Shown one piece after another: positions 40,892 to 50,400 of a DNA stretch of 64,000 nucleotides. This DNA comes from Spiribacter salilacus (lineage in GTDB: Bacteria > Pseudomonadota > Gammaproteobacteria > Nitrococcales > Nitrococcaceae): positions 186,001 through 250,000 of the forward strand of contig NZ_WJPP01000001.1 of NCBI RefSeq assembly GCF_009649225.1, read 5' to 3'. The notes under the pieces were generated by a model. That model ran no database searches, was not told where the DNA came from, and saw only the letters and a program-made list of their open reading frames with translations. Position numbers and translations under genes: made by a program. The stretch's first letter is position 1. Every line of letters begins with the position of its first letter.

Positions 40892-41662
40892 TTATTCCAC
40901 CCACGCATCGAGAAACTGTTGAAGATGGGGTTTGTTCGCCTCTTTCAGCGTTTGCCGAACTAATCCAGTTTCTCGGGCATAGTCAATCGCATCAAGGTTG
41001 CCGCGCATTTGCTCAAAGCGCAGCCAAAGCAGATAAGTGTTCAAAACATCGTGCTCACAATAATCACGCACCGCGGCAAATTCCCCTCGTTCGATCGCCT
41101 CACGAACTAAGCCGCCGCTCATTCCCAATTTTCCCGGAAAGCCACAGAGCGTTGCCACTTGATCGAGGGGCGCAACGGCTCGTGGTGAATATCCAGCTAG
41201 CACATCCATTAAGTCGGTATGCCTGTCGTGATACCGGCTATGATAGTTGTTAAAGCGAAAGGAGCGATCCTGGTCACCCGTTTCCCAATAACGCGGCGCG
41301 CTTATTCCATGCAAAAGCGCACGATAATGTAATACGGGCAGATCAAACCCCGTGCCATTCCAGCTAACCAGTTTGGGCAGATAGCGTTCGATTCCCTCAA
41401 AAAACCGCCCAATTAAATCGGCTTCATCATCCCCTCCATCCCCTAAAGAGAAGACCGTGAACCGATCGCCAATTAGCGCGGCCACTGAGATGACAACAAC
41501 ACGATGCAAAGGCAGGCGCAGAAAATCATTGCCCGTTTCTTCTCGACGCATGGCCAACAGCGCCTCGGCAACGCCGTTGTCATCTAAATTGCCAAAGTCA
41601 TGAAGCCGCCGGCCACCCGCAACATCTGGGATGGTTTCAATATCAAACGCAAAAATGTTCAT
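40892..41662 (-). CDS. Predicted 3'-5' exonuclease (PolB-like exonuclease fold)
   Basis: 256 residues. DEDDy-type ribonuclease-H-like nuclease related to the proofreading domain of family B polymerases: FAFDIETIPD (Exo I Asp/Glu), LVSWNGTGFDLPVL (Exo II) and RDYCEHDVLNTYLL (Exo III Tyr/Asp). No polymerase domain. Function uncharacterised, presumably DNA repair or RNA trimming. Its start overlaps the cysM stop (4 nt). Confidence 0.85.
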   Translation of the reverse strand: MNIFAFDIETIPDVAGGRRLHDFGNLDDNGVAEALLAMRREETGNDFLRLPLHRVVVISVAALIGDRFTVFSLGDGGDDEADLIGRFFEGIERYLPKLVSWNGTGFDLPVLHYRALLHGISAPRYWETGDQDRSFRFNNYHSRYHDRHTDLMDVLAGYSPRAVAPLDQVATLCGFPGKLGMSGGLVREAIERGEFAAVRDYCEHDVLNTYLLWLRFEQMRGNLDAIDYARETGLVRQTLKEANKPHLQQFLDAWVE

Positions 41663-42552
41663 TGATCTGGAAAGACTCCGCTAGAGAGATACCGATCACC
41701 GCGATCGCAAACGATGCTAACAATCACCGCATTTTCCACTTCTGATGCAATTTGCAATGCTGCCCAAAGCGTGCCGCCACTGGAGACACCGGCAAATACA
41801 CCCTCCTCCGCTGCGAGCCGGCGCGTCATTTCTTCAGCATCTGCCTGGCTTACCTCTACGATGCGGTCAACGCGCTCTGGTTCATAAATTTTAGGCAAAT
41901 AGGCCTGCGGCCACTTACGAATACCCGGGATGCTCGACCCCTCTGTTGGCTGCGCCCCCACGATTTGAATATTGGGGTTCTGTTCTCTGAGGTATCGAGA
42001 TACCCCCATGATCGTGCCGGTGGTACCCATCGAGCTGACAAAATGAGTGACCTTGCCTTGGGTGTCGCGCCATACCTCAGGGCCGGTGCCGTTATAATGG
42101 GCACCCCAGTTATCGGGGTTTGAGAATTGATCGAGAACTCGCCCCTTACCCTCTGCCTGCATCCGCATCGCTAAGTCTCGAGCACCTTCCATCCCTTCTT
42201 CTTGGCTTACCAACACCAGCTCAGCGCCGTAGGCGCGCATCGACGCCCGACGCTCGGTTGTCATATTGGCCGGCATAATTAAAACCATGCGATAGCCCTT
42301 TACGGCGGCCGCCATTGCCAGCGCAATGCCGGTATTGCCGCTCGTGGCTTCAATCAGGGTATCGCCGGGGGTGATTTCGCCGCGCGCCTCTGCGGCGGTA
42401 ATCATATTCATCGCAGGCCGATCTTTTACCGAGCCCGCTGGGTTATTGCCTTCAAGCTTGAGCAACACCGTATTGGACCCAGTATCGACAAGACGCTGAA
42501 GGAGAACTAAGGGCGTGTTGCCCACGCATTGATCGATTGTTTGATACTGCAT
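41659..42552 (-). CDS. cysM: Cysteine synthase B
   Basis: PLP enzyme making cysteine from O-acetylserine and sulfide or thiosulfate. 297 residues from ATG 42552 (MQYQTIDQCVGNTPLVLLQR). The PLP Lys43 is in GSVKDRPAMNM and the PLP phosphate loop in EATSGNTGIAL. The MPANMTTERRASMRAYGAEL segment is characteristic of CysM rather than CysK. A frame extension to 42612 runs through the divergent trmO start and is rejected. No Shine-Dalgarno; TACAAT lies 6 nt upstream. Confidence 0.94.
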   Translation of the reverse strand: MQYQTIDQCVGNTPLVLLQRLVDTGSNTVLLKLEGNNPAGSVKDRPAMNMITAAEARGEITPGDTLIEATSGNTGIALAMAAAVKGYRMVLIMPANMTTERRASMRAYGAELVLVSQEEGMEGARDLAMRMQAEGKGRVLDQFSNPDNWGAHYNGTGPEVWRDTQGKVTHFVSSMGTTGTIMGVSRYLREQNPNIQIVGAQPTEGSSIPGIRKWPQAYLPKIYEPERVDRIVEVSQADAEEMTRRLAAEEGVFAGVSSGGTLWAALQIASEVENAVIVSIVCDRGDRYLSSGVFPDQ

Positions 42553-42558
42553 AGCCAA

Positions 42559-42576
42559 ATTGTAAAGCATTATAAT
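42559..42576. promoter_or_regulatory. Overlapping divergent -10 elements of cysM and trmO
   Basis: The cysM-trmO gap is only 30 bp (42553-42582). On the plus strand TATAAT (42571-42576) is 6 nt before the trmO ATG. On the minus strand TACAAT (42564-42559) is 6 nt before the cysM ATG, and a second TATAAT (42574-42569) lies further back, formed by the palindrome ATTATAAT. Neither gene has a ribosome-binding site. Confidence 0.5.
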
Positions 42577-42582
42577 TGTGAC

Positions 42583-43257
42583 ATGGAGATCAAACCGATA
42601 GCGACGCTGCAAAGCGTTTTCACAAGCCGTTTCGGCACGCCTCGCCAGCCCGGCATTGTGCCGGATGCCGAGGCCGTCTTAACCTTCCTACCACCTTATA
42701 ACGACCCCGACGCGCTTCGCGGGCTAGAGACCGCCTCGCATATTTGGGTTATTTTTGGCTTTCATGCGATTAAAACTGAGCCGTGGCGGCCCATGGTGCG
42801 CCCACCTCGGCTTGGCGGTAATCGTCGTTTAGGGGTTTTTTCAACCCGCTCACCCTTTCGCCCTAATGGTCTAGGCCTTTCAGTATTGCGGCTGCTTGAG
42901 GTGCTTGATCAACCTCCCGTGGGCCTTAAACTCGGCGGCGTTGATTTGATGGATGGCACACCCATTTACGATGTGAAGCCTTACCTACCTGAAATTGACA
43001 GTCTCCCTGACGCAATCCCACCCCTAGGTTTTGAGCAGCCCAGTGAAAAGCTATCGGTAATCTGGGCACCGGGGCTGGAGAGCACAATAGCCCCCAAGCT
43101 TTCTCAATTAATTGCTCAAACCGTGGCGGCTGACCCCCGCCCTGCTTATCATCGCCAGCGCCCCGATCAGCAGTACGGCATGACGCTGGCTGGCCATGAA
43201 GTGCAATGGCGCGTTAAACACACACAAGCAGAAATCACCGCGGTTACTCCTCTTTAA
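42583..43257 (+). CDS. trmO: tRNA (adenine-N6)-methyltransferase TrmO (TsaA-like)
   Basis: Methylates t6A37 to m6t6A in threonine tRNA using SAM. 224 residues from ATG 42583 (MEIKPIATLQSVFTSRFGTPRQPG). The TsaA beta-barrel motifs RRLGVFSTRSPFRPNGLGLSV and LMDGTPIYDVKPYLP are clear. A frame extension to 42529 overlaps cysM and is rejected. The transcript appears leaderless. Overlaps mscS by 14 nt, tail to tail. Confidence 0.94.
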   Translation: MEIKPIATLQSVFTSRFGTPRQPGIVPDAEAVLTFLPPYNDPDALRGLETASHIWVIFGFHAIKTEPWRPMVRPPRLGGNRRLGVFSTRSPFRPNGLGLSVLRLLEVLDQPPVGLKLGGVDLMDGTPIYDVKPYLPEIDSLPDAIPPLGFEQPSEKLSVIWAPGLESTIAPKLSQLIAQTVAADPRPAYHRQRPDQQYGMTLAGHEVQWRVKHTQAEITAVTPL

Positions 43258-45031
43258 GGATACGTAATGGCGCTGGTGGTGCGTTCCCAGCTTTGTCCTC
43301 ACCGAACCAAACGGTCATATGTGGGAAGGGTATTTCAATGCCTGCTTCATCAAAGGTTTCTTTCACGATCCGGTTAAACGCACGCCCCACCGCCCACTGC
43401 ATACCCGGCGCGGTGCGAATGCGCACTCGAATATTGACCGAACTACTATCCAGTGCGGTTACTCCATCCATCTCTAGGGGGCCAGCCACTGCGTCAGCGA
43501 GCTCACTCTCATTGATCAGTTGGTCATAGGCGACATGCAATTGCTCTATCACCTCGCCAATATTTTCGCGATACGCCACCCCATAAACGCCCAGGTGGTA
43601 GCCAAAATCACGCGTAAAATTTGAAACCAGATCGACTGAGGAGAAAGGAATAATATGCAGTGTACCGGTAAGATCACGCAACGCGATTGACCGCAAACTC
43701 AACCGCTCTACGGTGCCGCTGATTCCTGCCGCAGTAATGTAGTCATCAGCATGGATTGCATCCTCAATTTGGATAAAGATACCGGTAATAATGTCTTGGA
43801 CGAGTTTTTGGGCACCAAACCCCACCGCCAGACCAATGACACCCGCCCCAGCAATCAGCGGTCCGATATTCATACCCAGTTCAGCGAGCAAAATCATGCT
43901 AGCCATCACCACAATCGCAATAGCGGCCGCATTTTTAAACAGAGTCAATAAAGTCTTTTCTCTCGATCCCGGCGCGCCTTGGCCGATATCCGGATTCAGT
44001 CGATCTTCGATCCAGCTCATTACTAAAAGCCATACAACACCGGTGAGCAAGAGGATTAAAAGGATGTTTGCCAGCGACTCCAACACAGACAAACCCAAGG
44101 GAGACGACACAATGGCCTCGACATGCAGCACATTCCAGGCATGCACAACAGCCACCGCAAACAAAATGGCGATGGGCACGTGTAAAGCGCGCAATACACG
44201 AGGCACCCATTTCGATACGCGTTTGGCAACGGCGGGGTATCGCGTCGCTACAGAGCCCGGCATAAACGCTTGTAACGCTGCACAACTTTCTACCGCTCGA
44301 CTGATTAAAAGTGCCACGGCTAAAAACACGGCGGTCTGAGCAATCGCCAGCCCCAGAAATCCCGCAACACTCGGCCCTAAGGCGATGCTGGCCACCCCAA
44401 CCCCGAACGCGGCAGCTAAGCTGAGCCAATGCCACACTGATGCAACGAGATGCAGTACACCAGCGAACACAAAACCGACTTGTGCGGTTTCTAAGCTCAA
44501 CAGTAACGACTTAACGATTGCTCGCTGTGCCCAAACGACGCGAACCACCAGCACAACCATTGCCGCGATCACAATGCCATTTAGCAACCAACCCAGCGTG
44601 CTGTTATAGGTTAATAAGCTTGGCACCAGCCAAAACCCACCGTATCCCGCAATTACTAACAGCGCTCGCAAGTGCCATTTGAAGGTGGTTGGCCATGGTA
44701 AGCGCGTTACCCCGCGCCCCAGAATTCCGACCGTTAAGAAAACCCAAAGAAAACGGCGCGCCATATCATGCCAAGCACTTGCCTCGCTGAACATAATGGT
44801 GAGGCTCAGCCAGCCAATACCAAAACTAAGCGCGCGTACGCTAACCGCTGTGGCCTCAAAACCCAGCTGATGACGGCCTCTGAGTAGCCGATTTCCAAGT
44901 GCAAGCGCCCCGTAATAAACAAGAAAAACAGCAATAATTAGGCTTACAAATTGGAAAAAAATCGCCTGATCACCACTCATCCAGAGCGTGTGAAAATCAT
45001 TAACCAACTGTTTTAGCTCACTAATTACCAT
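43244..45031 (-). CDS. Large MscS-family mechanosensitive channel
   Basis: 595 residues from ATG 45031 (MVISELKQLVNDFHT), with GGAG 8 nt upstream; the longer frame to 45181 runs over the phasin promoter. The N-terminal half has about eight or more hydrophobic segments. The MscS core follows: pore helix IAGAGVIGLAVGFGAQKLV, beta domain GISGTVERLSLRSIALRD, IIPFSSVDLVSNFTRD. No N-terminal periplasmic domain of the MscK kind. Relieves turgor on osmotic downshock. Confidence 0.92.
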   Translation of the reverse strand: MVISELKQLVNDFHTLWMSGDQAIFFQFVSLIIAVFLVYYGALALGNRLLRGRHQLGFEATAVSVRALSFGIGWLSLTIMFSEASAWHDMARRFLWVFLTVGILGRGVTRLPWPTTFKWHLRALLVIAGYGGFWLVPSLLTYNSTLGWLLNGIVIAAMVVLVVRVVWAQRAIVKSLLLSLETAQVGFVFAGVLHLVASVWHWLSLAAAFGVGVASIALGPSVAGFLGLAIAQTAVFLAVALLISRAVESCAALQAFMPGSVATRYPAVAKRVSKWVPRVLRALHVPIAILFAVAVVHAWNVLHVEAIVSSPLGLSVLESLANILLILLLTGVVWLLVMSWIEDRLNPDIGQGAPGSREKTLLTLFKNAAAIAIVVMASMILLAELGMNIGPLIAGAGVIGLAVGFGAQKLVQDIITGIFIQIEDAIHADDYITAAGISGTVERLSLRSIALRDLTGTLHIIPFSSVDLVSNFTRDFGYHLGVYGVAYRENIGEVIEQLHVAYDQLINESELADAVAGPLEMDGVTALDSSSVNIRVRIRTAPGMQWAVGRAFNRIVKETFDEAGIEIPFPHMTVWFGEDKAGNAPPAPLRILKEE

Positions 45032-45068
45032 CCCGTGCACTCCACAGACCGATCTAATAAAAAAAGTG

Positions 45069-45110
45069 TTGCACCGCAACAAAACAATCCTGTATGATGC
45101 ACTGCAACAA
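45069..45110 (+). promoter_or_regulatory. Phasin promoter with two direct-repeat operator-like sites
   Basis: TTGCAC (45069-45074) and TATGAT (45093-45098) are 18 bp apart. TGCACCGCAACAA (45070-45082) and TGCACTGCAACAA (45098-45110) are direct repeats 28 bp apart; the first covers the -35, the second the predicted start site. Each contains TGC-N3-GCA, the form of sites described for the PHA-responsive repressor PhaR. Confidence 0.55.
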
Positions 45111-45165
45111 GGTCGAGAACCTTGAGTTTGAAGCCAACTTGTTTGTAACGATAGAGGATATTGAC

Positions 45166-45573
45166 ATGAGTATGGATGCATTTACCAAATACAATGAACA
45201 GGCTGAGAAAATGTTCATGGGCCCAACCCGTGAGTATGCGAAGCTGGCAATGGCCTACGCAGAAAAAATGATCGACGCCCAAATGGAAGCAGCCAAGACC
45301 TACACAGAGATTGGTATGGGCCAGGCCCGCGCAGTGTTAGACATTAAAGACACCAAGGGTCTTCAGGCCTACGCCGAGGGTCAGCAAAAAATTGCTCAAG
45401 ACCTCAGCGAGCGGGTGAAAGGCGATGCCGAGAAAGTGGTCGCTCTGAACCAAGACTTCGTGAACGAAGCCCGCAAGCTAGTTGAGACCAACGTGAAAAC
45501 AGCTTCTGACGTTGCGTCAACCGCCGCTAGCAAAGCAGCCTCTTCCACCCGGACTGCTGCTAAAGCGAAGTAA
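45166..45573 (+). CDS. Phasin family protein
   Basis: 135 residues, mostly helical, amphipathic, without cysteine, starting MSMDAFTKYNEQAEKMF and ending in an Ala/Lys/Ser-rich tail (AASKAASSTRTAAKAK). This fits the granule-coating phasins of polyhydroxyalkanoate producers. The start at 45166 has GAGG 8 nt upstream. No PHA synthase or depolymerase is in the window. A strong terminator follows, so it is monocistronic and probably highly expressed. Confidence 0.85.
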   Translation: MSMDAFTKYNEQAEKMFMGPTREYAKLAMAYAEKMIDAQMEAAKTYTEIGMGQARAVLDIKDTKGLQAYAEGQQKIAQDLSERVKGDAEKVVALNQDFVNEARKLVETNVKTASDVASTAASKAASSTRTAAKAK

Positions 45574-45600
45574 AACTCGATTTAACTTTGCTGATAAAAA

Positions 45601-45631
45601 GCCGCCAGCTTCGTGCTTGGCGGCTTTTTTT
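45601..45631 (+). terminator. Intrinsic terminator after the phasin gene
   Basis: GCCGCCA...TGGCGGC stem (45601-45624) with an inner TTCG-containing loop, followed by seven T. Preceding A-run pairs with the T-run, so it may work in both directions. Confidence 0.9.
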
Positions 45632-45664
45632 GTGTTATCACCGTAAAAAAAAAGGAGAGATAAC

Positions 45665-46414
45665 ATGCAAGCAACACTCAGTATTCAGCAGGTGCCTATG
45701 GGGCGCAGCTTAATTTGGCTAAAACGAGGCGCACAAGATTTTGCGGCAAGGCCACTGGCAAGCCTTTCTTATGGTGTCCTTCTAGCTCTGACCGGTTTTC
45801 TTATCGTTGCTCTTGCGGGCCGCTATCCCCACCTACTAACAGCCTCCATTTCAGGATTTTTTTTAGCAGGGCCATTCTTAGGAATCGGGCTCTATCGCCT
45901 CAGTCAGGCCAGAGAGGCAGGCGAGCAAATTACCCTTTGGGACTCATTAACAGCATGGCGCAAGAATCCTTGGTCAATCGGCATGTTTGGTGTGCTGCTG
46001 GCGTTTATTCTGCTGTCTTGGGAGAGGATTTCCGCCATTTTATTTGCCCTATTCCATGGCGCAGGGCTACCCACGGTCTCTGGAGGGTGGACGGATAGTC
46101 TATTCATTGCCGCAGATCCTGCTTTTCTAATGGTTTATTTAGTAGCGGGTGCTATTCTTGCTGCTATCGTGTTTTCGTTGAGCGTTATTGCGTTGCCGAT
46201 GTTGCTGACCGGGCCGATTGATCCGGTTACCGCCGCTATCGCTAGCGTTACCGCAGTTCGTAAAAACACCCCCGCTCTGCTCATTTGGGCCTTAATTATT
46301 GTTGCGTTAATTACATTGGGAATGATGACAGCATTTATCGGTCTTATCGTCATAATGCCATTAGTGGCTCACGCCACCTGGCATGCGTATCGTGATCTGA
46401 CTAAAGAGGATTAA
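45665..46414 (+). CDS. DUF2189 integral membrane protein
   Basis: 249 residues with six hydrophobic segments and the opening VPMGRSLIWLKRGAQDFAARP typical of DUF2189. Starts at ATG 45665 after AGGAGAG. The family function is unknown; members are often near respiratory or stress genes. Followed by the RND adaptor 3 nt later, so the three genes 45665-50589 may be one unit. Confidence 0.85.
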   Translation: MQATLSIQQVPMGRSLIWLKRGAQDFAARPLASLSYGVLLALTGFLIVALAGRYPHLLTASISGFFLAGPFLGIGLYRLSQAREAGEQITLWDSLTAWRKNPWSIGMFGVLLAFILLSWERISAILFALFHGAGLPTVSGGWTDSLFIAADPAFLMVYLVAGAILAAIVFSLSVIALPMLLTGPIDPVTAAIASVTAVRKNTPALLIWALIIVALITLGMMTAFIGLIVIMPLVAHATWHAYRDLTKED

Positions 46415-46417
46415 TTT

Positions 46418-47491
46418 TTGACCAAAGACAGGTTGGTAGCCGGGCTACTGTTTTTCTTTTCGCTGGCAACCACTGTCGTACATGCGCAGCCAGCATCGCC
46501 CGTGGTTGTGGTTGATGTTGCCAATCAAGTAACCGAGCAAATCACACTAGAGGCAGTGGGCAAAGCGCAGGCCCTACACTCTGTTGCGCTTTATCCAGAC
46601 AGTAGCGGTCGGGTTGTTGAAATTAATATTCCGGCTGATGGTTACGTAAATGAAGGCCACCCCATTGTCTCTCTTGATGCCCAAAGCGAAGCCATTGCGC
46701 TTGTCCTTGCGGAAGTTCAACTCGCTGACGCAAGGCAACTGCTTACTCGATATGAACAGATAAAAGATCCGACAGCTATTTCACCAACCACCGTTGATGA
46801 GGCAAAAAAGGCAGTCGATATCGCAGAGCTTGAGCTTCAACAAGCACAGATCGACCTCGCAGACCGCACCGTGCTGGCTCCGTTCAGTGGGTACATCGGC
46901 TTAACTGATGTTCAATTGGGCGATCGCATCGATACCGATACCCTCATTGCTCAACTCGATGACCGATCGCGCCTACAGGTTCGATTCACGATACCCGAGC
47001 AGTATTTTGGCCGCTTATCGGTTGGCGATACCGTCTCAGTCTACCCATGGGCAAATCCTAGCGAGCAACTCTCCGCGCAGATTAAACAGATCGATAATCG
47101 TATCGATCAAAACACGGCCACTTTTACCGTGGAGAGCACCCTTGATAACACCAAAGATTTGCTCCGGCCCGGCATGACATTACGGGTGGTCGCCGAGCTT
47201 CTCGGCACCGAGCAAATTAAAGTGGCTGAAACCGCTGTTCAATGGGGTGATAGTGGCGCCTACATTTGGGTGGTGCGTGACAATCAAGCAGAACGCGTTG
47301 GTGTGAACTTAGTCGGCAGACAAAATGGCGCCGCATTAATTCGCGGTGATGTTCAACCTGGAGAACAAGTCGTTATCGAGGGCGTGCAACGCCTTCGCCC
47401 CGGGGTTGAATTGGCTTTTACCACCGCTGAGCAACTCGATGGCACAGACCCCCTGCCCGCCATCAATCGTCAATCTGAGGGGGGTGAATGA
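46418..47491 (+). CDS. RND efflux periplasmic adaptor (membrane fusion protein)
   Basis: 357 residues, TTG start with GAGG 8 nt upstream. Signal peptide about 1-25 (ending VHAQ). Then a barrel-sandwich region (SVALYPDSSGRVVEINIPADG), an alpha-helical hairpin (about 85-145), lipoyl closing half (APFSGYIGLTDVQLGDRI) and beta-barrel. Links the inner membrane pump to an outer membrane channel, which is not encoded here. Coupled to the pump gene by ATGA. Confidence 0.92.
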   Translation: MTKDRLVAGLLFFFSLATTVVHAQPASPVVVVDVANQVTEQITLEAVGKAQALHSVALYPDSSGRVVEINIPADGYVNEGHPIVSLDAQSEAIALVLAEVQLADARQLLTRYEQIKDPTAISPTTVDEAKKAVDIAELELQQAQIDLADRTVLAPFSGYIGLTDVQLGDRIDTDTLIAQLDDRSRLQVRFTIPEQYFGRLSVGDTVSVYPWANPSEQLSAQIKQIDNRIDQNTATFTVESTLDNTKDLLRPGMTLRVVAELLGTEQIKVAETAVQWGDSGAYIWVVRDNQAERVGVNLVGRQNGAALIRGDVQPGEQVVIEGVQRLRPGVELAFTTAEQLDGTDPLPAINRQSEGGE

Positions 47492-50400
47492 AACCTTCCC
47501 CGCGGGGTCTGCCAGCAATCGGAATACAACGCCCTATTCTGATTACCGTTATCAACCTACTGATTGCCATCGCTGGGCTTGCTGCGTTGGCTGGCGTTGA
47601 AGTTCGAGAAATCCCCGATGTGGATCGGCCGGTTTTAACGGTTAGCGCGCAATTCCCAGGGGCCGCGCCCGAAACAATGGATGCCGAGGTAACGAGTCGA
47701 ATTGAGGGCGCGGTTGCTCGCGTTTCAGGTGTTCGCTCGATTAATGCCTCCAGTGAAGAAGGGAGCACCCGAGTTGTTGTCGAGTTTTATCCCAACGTCG
47801 ATCTCGACAGTGCCGCGTCTGAGGTGCGCGAGGCGATATCGCGCATAGAGCGCAATTTGCCCAACGATTTAGATCGTTTAACCGTGATTAAAGCAGATCA
47901 AAACGCAAGCCCTGTGGCACGAGTTGCCGTGCAGGCGCCCCAACTCACCCTTGATGAGCTAACCCGGCGGGTAGAGACCGATATCGTCCCTGAGCTGATA
48001 TCGATATCCGGCGTTGCGGATGTGCGCCTTTTTGGGAATCGCCCGCGTCAGCTAAGGGTCAGCATCGATCCATTGCGTCTTGCGGCCCATCAGCTGGACC
48101 CGACGGATGTCATTGATGCGCTCAAGAACGCTGATCTCGACGTGCCGGCCGGCAGCTTTCGCGGCAGTGGATTAGAGCTTCGCGTGAGGGCCAATGCTGC
48201 CATCACCTCCGCCGAACAGCTTAAGGCCATTGAGATCCGACCAGGGCTTGCCCTACGAGAAGTTGCCACGGCCATTTTGGCTCCTGCAGACGCCCGCAGC
48301 GAGGTGCAGTTAAACGGAGAAACCATTCTCGGCCTTGGCATTATTCGTCAGGCACAATCCAATACATTGGAGATATCGAGTGGTTTGGATGCGGCGATCG
48401 AACGATTAAACGCTCGCCTCGACGATATCGTATTGATTAAAACGTCAGATGAAGCGCGTTTTGTCAGAAGTGCCATCCAAGAAGTGCTTATTACGCTGAC
48501 CGCAGCCATTGGCATCGTTGTTTTAGTTATTTGGCTATTTATTGGCACAATCCGCGCCACCATCATCCCTGCTGTGACCATTCCACTTGCATTAACCGGT
48601 ACATTAACGGCAATTTGGTTGTTGGGGTTTTCGGTCAATTTATTAACTCTTCTCGCATTGGTATTGGCCACCGGGCTGGTTGTTGATGATGCCATTGTGG
48701 TGCTTGAGAACATACAAAGACGCCGCCGCGAGGGGCTTGAGCCCAATATCGCCGCACTGCTCGGCACCCATCAAGTCTTCTTTGCCGTTATTGCGACCAC
48801 GGCGGTTTTAATCGCCGTGTTTGTGCCCATCTCCTTATTACCGGGCGATGCGGGGCGACTGTTCAGAGAGTTCGGTGTCATTCTTGGCGTCGCCGTCGCA
48901 ATCTCCTCTTTCACTGCGCTTTCGCTTGTGCCAGCAATGGCGGCTCGGGTCATTAAATCCGACCCGCCCCCTGGCCGGCTACGCCGCAACCTGCAACGGT
49001 TGGGCAATCGCATTGCCCATGGATATGCGCGTAGCCTTGGTTATTTGATTAAACGCCCAGTCGTTATTGTTGTTGCTGCCGCGCTAGTGCTCGGATCGGC
49101 CATTTGGATCTACCAAGGCATTGACCAAGAACTCCTGCCTACCGAAGACCGCAGCCTGACCTTTGTGGTGGCCACCGGGCCCGACGGTGCGGGACTAAAA
49201 TATAGCGACCTTCAGGCGCGTCGAATGCAAGACCGGCTCCAACCCTTGGTAGATTCCGGCGAAATTGCCCGTTTATTTACGATTGTGGGGCGCTGGGATC
49301 CTAACCGCATACTCATTGTTGCCCCTCTGGTTGATTGGGATGATCGTACGCGGCATCAAACCGAAATTATTAACGACATGCGTGCAGCGCTCGCTGACCT
49401 GCCGGGCGTTCAAATCCGTGTCGGTAGCACCAATAGTCTGCGCCTGCGTGGCATTGGCTCAGGTTTAGAAATAGCGCTTCTTGGCGATGACTACGATGAG
49501 ATTTATGCAGCCGCACAGGATTTCACTACACTCATTGAGGATCGTTTACCGCAGCTATCGCAACCCCGCATATCCTACTCCCCGACACAGCCACAACTGC
49601 GTGTCGATATCGATCGACAGCGCGCCACCGAGTTGGGCGTTCCACTCGATGGCCTGGGCAATATTGTGCAGGCGATGGTCTCTGGCTTTGAAGTCGTCAA
49701 TATTGATATGAAAGACCAAAGTATTCCGATTCGCGTTGAACCGTTGCAGGGGCTGATAGAAAACCCAGCAGATCTGCGCAATTTGCGCATTCGGGCTGAC
49801 TCCGGCGCGATGGTGCCGCTATTGAGTGTGGTTTCTTTTCGCGAAGAAAGTGTGGCAGCTGAGCTTGACCGGCGTGCCCAGAGGCGGGCAATCGATATCG
49901 ATTTGGCGATTGATGATAACTACACGATGCAACAAGCCATTGAGGATCTTTCAACCCTTGCGCGGGAGACACTGCCCAGCAATATCAGCATGATCCCACT
50001 GGGTGAAGCTGAAACGTTACAGGAAACCCGCCAAGAGGTGGCGCTAACCTATGCATTGGCGTTGTTGATTGTCTTTTTGGTGTTAGCGGCCCAGTTTGAA
50101 AGCCTCGCCAGTGCCGCCGTTGTTATGTTAACCGTTCCATTTGGGCTTGCCGCTGCGGTATTTGCGCTGGCAATCACGGGTACATCTATCAATATTTACT
50201 CTCAGATTGGGCTGATTCTACTAATTGGATTGATGGCTAAAAACGGTATCTTAATTGTGGAGTTTGCCAACCAGCTGCGCGACGAGGGGCAATCGGTTTA
50301 TGACGCTGCCTTAGGCAGTGCACGCATCCGCTTACGCCCGGTTGCCATGACAATTCTAGCGACTGTGTTTAGTGGCTTACCCTTAATTTTAGGCAGTGGC

